Counted from the stretch's first letter, positions 1 through 4,858 are shown. The stretch: DNA of 5,260 bases from Longimicrobiaceae bacterium (GCA_030146875.1 JASLAX010000226.1:1-5260); one strand, 5' to 3'. A program made the numbers and translations. Notes: generated from the sequence alone by a model not told the origin.

Positions 1-141
1 GTGGCGGAGCTGGTTGCGGCGATCACCGCCTACATCGATCACCGCAATGAGGAACCTAAGCCGTTCGTCTGGACCGCCTCCGTTCAGCACATCCTCGACA
101 AGGTCGAGAAGGCTAAGCGAACTTTGGAATCACTACACTAG
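1..141 (+). CDS. IS630-family transposase, C-terminal end only
   Basis: The reading frame is open from base 1 and stops at TAG 139-141, giving 46 residues. The visible part includes AYIDHRNEEPKPFVWTAS and then HILDKVEKAKRTLESLH. The 'PKPFVWTA...IL.KV..AK..L' pattern is the characteristic C-terminal tail of IS630-type DDE transposases, which cut and paste DNA at TA targets. The catalytic DDE residues lie upstream of the window, so I cannot tell whether the gene is complete. Codon use is slightly less GC-biased than in the leuB-pilT genes (aat, cct, act, ttg, cta), as expected for a mobile gene. No terminal inverted repeat or TA duplication can be identified without the other end. A hairpin terminator follows 52 bp after the stop. 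The family call is by eye from the tail alone but the motif is distinctive. Confidence 0.85.
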   Translation: MAELVAAITAYIDHRNEEPKPFVWTASVQHILDKVEKAKRTLESLH

Positions 142-192
142 CTCGCGCCGGCTCCCCTCCGCGGCCGCCCTCCACGGCGGCTCGGCGCACGC

Positions 193-232
193 ACGAAAGC
201 CCCGCGGATACCGCGGGGCTTTCGTCGTTTCC
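193..232 (+). terminator. Rho-independent-like terminator after transposase (copy 1 of the repeated hairpin)
   Basis: A perfect 15-bp inverted repeat (ACGAAAGCCCCGCGG, 193-207, with CCGCGGGGCTTTCGT, 211-225) encloses a 3-base loop (ATA). The 3' side runs into TCGTCGTTTCC (222-232), a weak T-rich tail by usual standards but T-rich for this DNA. It sits 52 bp after the transposase stop and 65 bp before the toxin remnant. The same stem core and tail recur at 646-684. Confidence 0.75.
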
Positions 233-289
233 GGACCGGCGGGCGCGGCCGTGGCTGGTGCCCGGGCCGCGTTGCACTACATTGGAGTC

Positions 290-413
290 ATGAGCCTGCG
301 CGTCGAGTGGGACCCGGCGAAAGCGGCGGCCAACGAGGCGAAGCACGGTCATCAGCGCGCGTCCGATAACCCCTCGCGAGAGGAAGACCTATGAGCGAGA
401 GATCGGAGACTGA
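290..413 (+). pseudogene. BrnT-type toxin remnant with out-of-frame internal deletion
   Basis: ATG 290 opens MSLRVEWDPAKAAANEAKHG, the N-terminal signature of BrnT toxins (a WDP.KA..N..KHG start; RelE-like ribonuclease fold that inhibits translation). Right after KHG (347-349) the frame changes character and ends at TGA 392-394. In the +1 frame, 348-413 reads VISARPITPRERKTYEREIGD, which is the BrnT C-terminal signature (ISAR...RERR.YE). BrnT proteins are normally about 90-95 residues; the two ends together give only about 40, so about 50 central residues are missing and the halves are out of register. A short microhomology (CGGTC at the join) would fit a spontaneous deletion. The remnant cannot make a working toxin. 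It overlaps the antitoxin start: TGA 392-394 overlaps ATG 391-393, and the old C-terminal frame runs on to 413. GGAG 284-287 lies only 2 bases before the ATG, too close for a normal ribosome site. Confidence 0.8.
378..386 (+). promoter_or_regulatory. Ribosome binding site of the antitoxin gene
   Basis: GAGAGGAAG lies with its AGGA core 6 bases before ATG 391. It is embedded in the old 3' coding end of the toxin, as expected for a toxin-antitoxin pair with overlapping genes, and it supports the 391 start. Confidence 0.7.
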
Positions 414-618
414 CGACCTTCGTCCGGAGTACGACTTCTCGGCCGAAGACCTCCGCGGCGGCGTACGAGGGAAGTACGCTGCGCGTTATGCAGAGGGCAC
501 GAACCTGGTCCCCCTGGACGAGGACGTGGCGGAGGTGTTTCCCGACGCCGTGTCCGTGAACCAGGCGCTGCGGGCCATCGCCGGAATCATCAAGCAACGG
601 ACGAAGCCAGCCGCCTAG
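391..618 (+). CDS. Small antitoxin, partner of the BrnT-type toxin (ribbon-helix-helix-like)
   Basis: This is a 75-residue protein that appears complete. It contains YDFS (residues 14-17) and GGVRGKYAARYAEGTNLVPL (23-42), then DEDVAEVFPDAVSVNQALRAI. The 'YDFS..VRGKYA.RYAEGTN.V.LD.DVA.VFPD...VN.AL' pattern belongs to a widespread family of small antitoxin-like proteins encoded directly after BrnT/RelE-type toxins. The TNLVPL strand followed by two helices (43-51 and 55-69) resembles a ribbon-helix-helix fold, so it probably binds the toxin and represses its own promoter. A spacer (AEDLR, 18-22) sits between YDFS and GGVRGKYA. The gene has a good ribosome binding site and overlaps the broken toxin, so it now stands as an orphan antitoxin. 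A terminator hairpin begins 28 bp after the stop. The family assignment is from memory of the motif; the fold and role are inferred. Confidence 0.75.
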   Translation: MSERSETDDLRPEYDFSAEDLRGGVRGKYAARYAEGTNLVPLDEDVAEVFPDAVSVNQALRAIAGIIKQRTKPAA

Positions 619-645
619 CGTTGCTTGCTCCCTGGGTGGACGTCG

Positions 646-684
646 GGAAGCCCCGCGGATTCCGCGGGGCTTTCGTCGTTTTCC
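646..684 (+). terminator. Rho-independent-like terminator after antitoxin (copy 2 of the repeated hairpin)
   Basis: The stem pairs 646-658 with 662-674 (core AAGCCCCGCGG / CCGCGGGGCTT, plus one G-U and one G-C pair) around a 3-base ATT loop. It is followed by TCGTCGTTTTCC (673-684). The T-rich side lies on the plus strand only, so it terminates the antitoxin transcript. It also separates this cassette from the convergent minus-strand genes. It is nearly identical in sequence to the hairpin at 193-232. Confidence 0.8.
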
Positions 685-753
685 GGACGTGGCGCGGAAG
701 AGATGGGGCCGTCGCGACCGGCCGTCGTCTCGCGCCGAGATCACGCTCCAGGG

Positions 754-789
754 ATGCGGAGTTCGCGGAGCTCACGGAGTTCGCGGAGC
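754..789. repeat. Four-unit 9-bp tandem repeat (TCGCGGAGC type)
   Basis: Four adjacent 9-bp units are ATGCGGAGT (754-762), TCGCGGAGC (763-771), TCACGGAGT (772-780) and TCGCGGAGC (781-789). The shared core is CGGAG. Because the period is a multiple of three, one frame reads as a repeat peptide (FAEL/FAEQ), but there is no gene context for translation. It is noncoding and probably part of a dispersed intergenic element. Confidence 0.75.
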
Positions 790-839
790 AGCACCTCGTC
801 CCGCGGCACCCTCCGTCGCCGTCCGCTCCCCATTCTCGG

Positions 840-866
840 GACGCGGAGGCGCGGAGGACGCGGAGG
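840..866. repeat. GACGCGGAGG short repeats
   Basis: GACGCGGAGG occurs at 840-849 and again at 857-866, with CGCGGAG (850-856) between them. The reverse complement CTCCGCG appears shortly downstream at 898-904 and 920-926, so the region could fold back on itself. The unit is related to that of the 9-bp array at 754-789. Confidence 0.65.
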
Positions 867-1031
867 CCCGGAGCGAAGCCGACGCACCCGCCGCGACCTC
901 CGCGAACTTTCTTTTGAAACTCCGCGTGTCCTTCCAGCTCGTCGCCTGCCGCGCGAGAGGTCCTTCAGCGGAGACGCCACCCTCTCGTCGACGGCGCGGG
1001 GCGTGCACGGATCGGGAGGAACGTGACGGCC

Positions 1032-1436
1032 TCAGTCCGGCAGCGCCGCCACCGCCTCGCGCAGCCCGGCGACGGCCTGGCGGAGCTCGGTCTCGCGCTG
1101 CAGGCCGGGGCTCACCACCGCGTTCCGCGCGGCGCTGCTCACCTCCACCGCGGCGTCGGCGAGCGGCGACGTGCGGTCGGTCCCGAGCTGTACCAGCAGT
1201 CCGGACGAGAAGGCCACGATCATCTCCAGCAGCGGGTCGGGCCGGGGCGCCGTCATTCCGTTCGCGGCCATCGTGCCGTGCCGCTTCGCCCAGGCCAGGT
1301 CGATCTGGCCCTGCGCCCAGCGGATGCGCTCGCCCGGCGTGGTGCCGCCCTCGGCGGCCATGCGGCTCTCCACGGCGGCGGCGGCCGGCGTGGGCGGGGC
1401 GGGAGCGGCGGGCTTGCTCCGGCTGAAGAGTCCCAT
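1032..1436 (-). CDS. Unknown 134-aa protein, tandem paralogue 1
   Basis: I do not recognise a family. Translation from ATG 1436 gives 134 residues ending ALPD. The N-terminal MGLFSRSKP is followed by an Ala/Pro-rich linker (about 8-20), then a conserved block (21-58) containing RMAAEGG, ERIRW, QGQIDLAWA and RHG, then DPLL (67-70), a mixed hydrophobic segment (72-84), and an Ala-rich C-terminal helix (LRQAVAGLREAVAAL, 118-132) with coiled-coil-like spacing. There is no signal peptide or clear membrane span, so a soluble helical protein is likely. The block 21-58 matches residues 22-59 of the neighbouring minus-strand protein (1584-1991) at 27 of 38 positions by eye, so the two arose by duplication. 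Here the ribosome site is not obvious; the neighbour lies 147 bp upstream, and the two may share a transcript or not. Conservation between the copies and coding-type composition support a real gene. Confidence 0.75.
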   Translation of the reverse strand: MGLFSRSKPAAPAPPTPAAAAVESRMAAEGGTTPGERIRWAQGQIDLAWAKRHGTMAANGMTAPRPDPLLEMIVAFSSGLLVQLGTDRTSPLADAAVEVSSAARNAVVSPGLQRETELRQAVAGLREAVAALPD

Positions 1437-1583
1437 GGGATGGCGTCGGTTCGGGGATGGAGAACGGACGACGGGGGATCGTACGGACGGCGGGCGGTGG
1501 GCCGGACGAGCGCCCGGGACGGACCTTTCCCCATCCCCCGGCCGTGGCGTTGCCGGGGGACGCGGATCCGTCGAGCCGGGGGC

Positions 1584-1991
1584 TCAGCCCCGCAGCGTCG
1601 CCACCGCCTCGCGCAGCGCGGCCACGGCGTCGCGGAGCTGCTCCTCGTTCCCGGCGCTGGCGTCCGCTCGCACGGCGCGAACGGCGCGGCTCACCTCGCG
1701 GGTGGCCTCGGAGACGGGGGAGAGGTCCGGCGCGATCTGGCCCAGCATGGCGTGGGTGAACTTCCCCAGCGTGTCCAGCAGCGGGTCCGCCGCAGGTGCT
1801 CCCTCGCCGCTGCGTGCGGCCACCGCTCCCTGGCGGCTGGCCCAGGCGCCGTCGATCTGGCCCTGCAGCCAGCGGAGCCGCTCGTTGCGGGTCTCGCCGC
1901 CCTCCGCGGCCATGCGGCGCTCCACGGCGCGGTCGGTGAGCACCGGGCGGTCGGCCGCAGCGGCGGCCCTGTCGCGGCCTGGATCCGACAT
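1584..1991 (-). CDS. Unknown 135-aa protein, tandem paralogue 2
   Basis: I do not recognise a family. ATG 1991 gives 135 residues (MSDPGRDRAA... ending ATLRG). This start is chosen because GGAGGC lies about 9 bases before it on the minus strand (2005-2000); the open frame extends much further upstream but only as Arg/Pro-rich text antisense to leuB. The layout matches the paralogue at 1032-1436: a variable N-terminus (1-21), a conserved block with RMAAEGG (26-32), ERLRW, QGQIDGAWA and RQG, then DPLL (69-72), a middle helix (TLGKFTHAML), a second shared segment (SP...A..EVS.AVR, 91-105), and a C-terminal LRDAVAALREAVATL helix (119-133). It is predicted to be soluble and helical, with no membrane segment. 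The conserved Trp, Gln, Asp and Arg residues of the block hint at a binding surface rather than structural filler, but the function is unknown. Confidence 0.78.
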   Translation of the reverse strand: MSDPGRDRAAAAADRPVLTDRAVERRMAAEGGETRNERLRWLQGQIDGAWASRQGAVAARSGEGAPAADPLLDTLGKFTHAMLGQIAPDLSPVSEATREVSRAVRAVRADASAGNEEQLRDAVAALREAVATLRG

Positions 1992-1999
1992 CAGCGGCG

Positions 2000-2005
2000 G
2001 CCTCC
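2000..2005 (-). promoter_or_regulatory. Ribosome binding site of the 135-aa gene
   Basis: On the minus strand GGAGGC precedes ATG 1991 with a spacing of about 8-9 bases. It decides the start within a much longer open frame. Confidence 0.6.
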
Positions 2006-2276
2006 GCGGGGCGTGGCGTGGGGACGGTTCGGGATCGCGCGGGCGGCGAGGGGCACGGTGCTCTCCGGGGTCGTGTGGGCTTCGGGCGGGCGAGGGTGCC
2101 GGGCGCGGCGCGCGCATCGGAAGACCGGAAGCGCCCTCGCGCCGCGACCAATCTTCCTCCGCCCTCCCGTGCCGCGCAAGCACCCTCGTCGCGGACCGGC
2201 GCCCGGGGACGCCGAGCGAACGCGCGGCGGGTCGCGCACCGGCGGACGGCCGACGTCGGACCGGGCGGCGGAGGCT

Positions 2277-2315
2277 GGAAGACGACGAGGCGCGTTCCCG
2301 CCGGGGAACGCGCCT
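2277..2315 (-). terminator. Rho-independent-like terminator on the minus strand, orphan
   Basis: A perfect 12-bp stem (AGGCGCGTTCCC 2288-2299 with GGGAACGCGCCT 2304-2315) has a 4-base loop. Read on the minus strand, the stem is followed by TCGTCGTCTTCC (2288-2277), one base different from the tail of the terminator at 646-684. On the plus strand the flank (GGGTCGCGCC) is not T-rich, so the minus orientation is favoured. No minus-strand gene lies immediately upstream of it, because leuB runs the other way from 2487. Confidence 0.6.
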
Positions 2316-2420
2316 GGGTCGCGCCGTCTGCGCGGCGGACGGAGGATTCGGCGCCGGAGGGGTCCAAGCCGTTGCGGGACGGCGGATTGGCGGCCCCGTC
2401 CTCCATCCCCCGGCCGTCGC

Positions 2421-2449
2421 TTGTCCCGCCCTGCCGCCCGGGGTATCTT
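2421..2449 (+). promoter_or_regulatory. Candidate sigma70-type promoter of leuB
   Basis: TTGTCC (2421-2426) and TATCTT (2444-2449) are separated by 17 bases; each matches four of six consensus positions. This is the only AT-containing hexamer pair of its kind upstream of the gene. It would start transcription near 2456 and leave a leader of about 30 bases, too short for an attenuator. It could drive the whole leuB-PilB-like-pilT unit. Confidence 0.5.
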
Positions 2450-2486
2450 CCCCCGTCCGCTCCCGCCCACCCGCATCCTCCCGTTC

Positions 2487-3545
2487 ATGTCCCGCATCGC
2501 AGTGATCGCCGGCGACGGCGTCGGCACCGAGGTCACCGCCGAGGCCGTGAAGGTCCTGCGCCACGTCGCCAGCGGCTCCGGCCTTGCGCTCGACCTGGTG
2601 GAGTGGCCGCACGGCGCCGACCACTACCTGGCCACGGGCGTGGCGATCACCGACGAGCAGGTCGCCGAGCTTCGCGACGACTACGACGCCATCCTGCTGG
2701 GCGCGCTGGGCGACACCCGCGTCCCGGGGAACGAGCACGCGCGGCAGATCCTGCTGGGCCTGCGCTTCCGCCTCGACCTGTACATCAACTTCCGCCCGGT
2801 CCGCCTGCTGGACGAGCGCCTCACCCCGCTGAAGGACAAGCGGACCGAGGACGTGGACTTCGTGATCTTCCGCGAGAACACCGAGGGCGTGTACGTGGGG
2901 ATGGGCGGCACGTTCAAGCAGGGCACGCCCGACGAGGTGGCGGTGCAGGAGGACGTGAACACCCGCAAGGGGGTGGAGCGGATCATCCGCGCCGCGTTCG
3001 ACCACGCCCGCGCGAACGGGCTGGAGCGGGTGACGATGAGCGACAAGGCGAACGCGATGGAGTTCGCCGGCGGGCTGTGGCGGCGCGTCTTCAAGGAGGT
3101 GGCGGCGGAGTACGCCGACATCGAGAGCGAGGCGCTCTACGTGGACATGCTGGCGATGGACCTGGTGCGCCGTCCGGAGCGCTACCGCGTCATCGTGACC
3201 GGCAACCTGTTCGGCGACATCCTCTCCGACCTGGGCTCGCAGCTCGCCGGGGGTCTGGGCCTGGCACCCTCCGGCAACATCCACCCCGGCCGCGCCTCGC
3301 TCTTCGAGCCGGTGCACGGCTCCGCGCCGGACCTGGCGGGGAAGGGGCTCGCGAACCCGTTCGCGGCCATCCTCACCGCCGCGCTGATGATGCGGCACCT
3401 GGGGCACGCCGACGCGGCGACGAGCATGGAGACCGCCGTGCGCGACTGCATCCAGGCGCGCGAGACCACCGCCGACCTGGGCGGCACCCTGGGCACCGCC
3501 GCCGCCGGCGACGCCGTCCTGCGCCGGCTGGGCGCGGCGTCCTGA
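2487..3545 (+). CDS. leuB: 3-isopropylmalate dehydrogenase-type NAD-dependent beta-decarboxylating dehydrogenase
   Basis: This is a complete 352-residue enzyme, the usual LeuB length. The family oxidises and decarboxylates a 2-hydroxy acid; LeuB does this to 3-isopropylmalate in leucine synthesis, in the cytosol with Mg2+. Visible features are the N-terminal IAVIAGDGVGTEV (4-16), substrate arginines R93, R103 and R129, Y136 in FRENTEGVYVG, catalytic K187 in SDKANAM, metal-binding D220, D244 and D248, and the family signature in GNLFGDILSD (239-248). HGSAPD (277-282) has Asp where NADP enzymes carry Lys, which indicates NAD+. The RENTEG loop, in place of the RELTGG of Thermus/E. coli-type LeuB, is shared with homoisocitrate, tartrate and D-malate dehydrogenases and some archaeal LeuB, so the substrate is not certain. 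The start at ATG 2487 fits the family N-terminus; no strong ribosome site is seen. No leuA, leuC or leuD lies beside it, so pathway context is absent. A pilus-related gene follows after 56 bp. Confidence 0.85.
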   Translation: MSRIAVIAGDGVGTEVTAEAVKVLRHVASGSGLALDLVEWPHGADHYLATGVAITDEQVAELRDDYDAILLGALGDTRVPGNEHARQILLGLRFRLDLYINFRPVRLLDERLTPLKDKRTEDVDFVIFRENTEGVYVGMGGTFKQGTPDEVAVQEDVNTRKGVERIIRAAFDHARANGLERVTMSDKANAMEFAGGLWRRVFKEVAAEYADIESEALYVDMLAMDLVRRPERYRVIVTGNLFGDILSDLGSQLAGGLGLAPSGNIHPGRASLFEPVHGSAPDLAGKGLANPFAAILTAALMMRHLGHADAATSMETAVRDCIQARETTADLGGTLGTAAAGDAVLRRLGAAS

Positions 3546-3552
3546 CCCCTCC

Positions 3553-3580
3553 GGGCGGCGCGCTTCCCGCGCGCCCGCCC
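3553..3580 (+). other. G/C-rich hairpin between leuB and the PilB-like gene
   Basis: GGGCGGCGCGC (3553-3563) pairs with GCGCGCCCGCCC (3569-3580) with one bulged C and a TTCCC loop. There is no T-tail, so it is not a typical terminator. It could lower read-through, stabilise the leuB message end, or be incidental to the high GC content. Confidence 0.35.
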
Positions 3581-3601
3581 GTCCCCTCCCCGCGGTACCG
3601 C

Positions 3602-4858
3602 ATGGAACGCAGACGCAAGGCGATCGGCGAGATCCTGGTGGAGCTGGGGCGCGTCTCCGCCGAGCAGGTGGAGTCGGCCCTGGCGCACCAGCGCGAGAAC
3701 GGCGGCTACTTCGGCGACGCCCTGGTGGACCTGGGGCTGGTCACCCGCGCCGAGCTGAAGTGGACCCTCGCCGGGCAGCTCGACCTTCCCTTCGTGCAGC
3801 TCCGCCCCGAGAACATCGACGCCGCCACGGCCGCGCTGGTGCCGGCCGCGTGGGCGCGGGCCCACCTGGTCCTTCCCGTCCTGCGCGCGGGCGACACCGT
3901 GACGGTGGTGCTGGACAACCCGCTCGACGTGGAGAAGCTGGACGAGGTGCGGCGGTTCACCGGCGCGGGCGAGGTGGAGGCGGCGCTCGCGTCCGCCGAG
4001 ACGATCCTGGAGCTGATCGAGGCGGTGCACGGCGCCGGCAGCGGCCCGCCGGTGCCCCTGGGCCGTCTGCTGCTGGAGGGGATCGCGTCCGGGGCGACGG
4101 AGGCCGGCGTGTCGGTGCGCCCGGGGCGGGTGCTGGGCTGGTACCGCGGGGGCGGCGCCACCACGTCGCGCACGCTGGACGACGCGTGGGCGGCGGACCT
4201 GGAGCACGTCGTCTCGCCCTTCGCGCCCCTCTCCTCCTCTCCCATGCACGGCGCGCGGAGCTGGCCGGCGATCCTGTCGCTGGAAGGGCGCGCCTGGCGC
4301 ATCGAGTGCCACGCCATGGGCCGCGGCGAGGCGGTGGAGTGGTCGGCGAAGGTGGAGAAGGAGATCCCCGCCACCATCGGCTCCGCGCACGTGGACCCCG
4401 ACCTGCTCCCCGCGCTGCGGCGCACGGCGGAGTCGGGCGGCGCGGTGGTGCGGGTGCGCGCCTGCGCGCGCGGGTCGGCCGGGGCGGACCCCACCGACCT
4501 GCTGGAGACGGTGCTCCCCACGCTCCCCGCGGCGGTGGGCGGGCCGGACGTCCGCAGCATCCACCTCTCCGACCGCCCCGCCGCGGTGGCGCCCGGGCTG
4601 CTGTACCTGCTCGTCCGCGGGCCGCTGGACGAGGCGCTGGCCGGCATCTCCCGCTTCGCGTTCGAGGGCGTGACGCTGGACCTGGAGCGGCTGGGACCCG
4701 ACGACCTGGAGGGGGCGCGCCGCGCGGCGCGGCTGGTGGCCTTCCACGCCCGCGACGGGGCGGACGACCTTCCCGTGGACTTCGACCTCTGCCTGCGCGA
4801 CACCGGCGATGGCCGGCTCGTGTGGGCGTCCAACCGCGTGGCCGATGGCACAGATTGA
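3602..4858 (+). CDS. MshEN/GspE-N domain protein: PilB-like ATPase relative without the motor motifs
   Basis: This is a 418-residue protein. Residues 7-66 form an MshEN (GspE N-terminal) domain with two tandem copies of the G..L...G......L...L..Q motif: IGEILVELGRVS...ALAHQ and FGDALVDLGLVT...LAGQ, then DLPFVQL. In PilB/MshE this domain binds c-di-GMP. Here the usual leading Arg of each copy is Ala7 and Tyr36, so binding is uncertain. Residues 78-145 continue like GspE (LVPAAWARAHLVLPV, VVLDNPLD). Residues 155-253 look like a degenerate N2 domain: GATEAGVSVRPGRVLGWYRGGG stands where PilB has GASDIHIEP...VRYRIDG. After that, where the motor should be, only about 150 residues remain (GGAVVRVRACARGSAGADPTDLLETVL, 279-305), without Walker A, Walker B, or Asp and His boxes. 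It is probably a non-catalytic pilus regulator or scaffold. It overlaps pilT by 14 bp, implying coupled translation. The start is chosen at MERRRKAIGE; no clear ribosome site is visible. Confidence 0.75.
   Translation: MERRRKAIGEILVELGRVSAEQVESALAHQRENGGYFGDALVDLGLVTRAELKWTLAGQLDLPFVQLRPENIDAATAALVPAAWARAHLVLPVLRAGDTVTVVLDNPLDVEKLDEVRRFTGAGEVEAALASAETILELIEAVHGAGSGPPVPLGRLLLEGIASGATEAGVSVRPGRVLGWYRGGGATTSRTLDDAWAADLEHVVSPFAPLSSSPMHGARSWPAILSLEGRAWRIECHAMGRGEAVEWSAKVEKEIPATIGSAHVDPDLLPALRRTAESGGAVVRVRACARGSAGADPTDLLETVLPTLPAAVGGPDVRSIHLSDRPAAVAPGLLYLLVRGPLDEALAGISRFAFEGVTLDLERLGPDDLEGARRAARLVAFHARDGADDLPVDFDLCLRDTGDGRLVWASNRVADGTD

Larger units (their letters stand above)
619..1031. other. Gene-free region with terminator and G/C-rich short repeats
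   Basis: This is the convergent gap between the antitoxin (plus) and the first unknown gene (minus). Apart from the terminator at 646-684 it holds the CGCGGAG-type repeats described separately (754-789 and 840-866), and inverted counterparts CCTCCGCG at 897-904 and CTCCGCG at 920-926. Every open frame across it gives Arg/Pro/Ser-rich text without family resemblance, and I find no supported gene here. Confidence 0.7.
1992..2486. other. Gene-free divergent gap
   Basis: This 495-bp region lies between the minus-strand 135-aa gene and plus-strand leuB. All frames give Arg/Pro/Gly-rich shadow translations. It contains the ribosome site at 2000-2005, a strong minus-oriented hairpin at 2277-2315 and a plus-strand promoter at 2421-2449. 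No other gene is supported, and no clear promoter for the minus-strand gene can be picked out. Confidence 0.6.

Noticed and set aside
1..230. IS630 right-end inverted repeat and TA target duplication
   Set aside because: The left end of the element is outside the window, so no terminal repeat can be paired. The hairpin at 193-225 recurs after an unrelated gene and is better explained as a terminator.
255..283. Possible promoter of the toxin remnant with a TACATT -10 at 278-283
   Set aside because: The -10 would imply a leaderless start at about 290, but the -35 region (CTGGTG, 255-260) matches only two of six positions. The evidence is too weak to annotate.
14..394. 126-codon frame containing the toxin start
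   Set aside because: Only the last 34 residues from ATG 290 match BrnT. The upstream part runs through the transposase tail in the wrong frame and through the terminator hairpin.
1478..1506. Possible minus-strand promoter of the 134-aa gene with TACGAT at 1483-1478
   Set aside because: The hexamer alone matches four of six positions, but there is no credible -35 at 16-18 bases. It is kept out of the feature list.
772..2406. Long minus-strand open frame of 544 codons across the intergenic region and both unknown genes
   Set aside because: Its translation is Arg/Pro/Gly-rich without family resemblance and it overlaps the two paralogous genes in another frame. Long open frames are expected by chance at this GC content.
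1531..2417. 15-bp exact repeat CCATCCCCCGGCCGT at 1531-1545 and 2403-2417
   Set aside because: It is C-rich and without extended similarity around it. At this base composition one such match in 5 kb is not surprising, and the two sites have no common position relative to genes.
1023..2486. Upstream extension of the leuB frame to 1023
   Set aside because: The extension is antisense to the two paralogous genes and reads as low-complexity His/Arg/Gly-rich text. The enzyme family begins at the MSRIAVIAGDG start at 2487.
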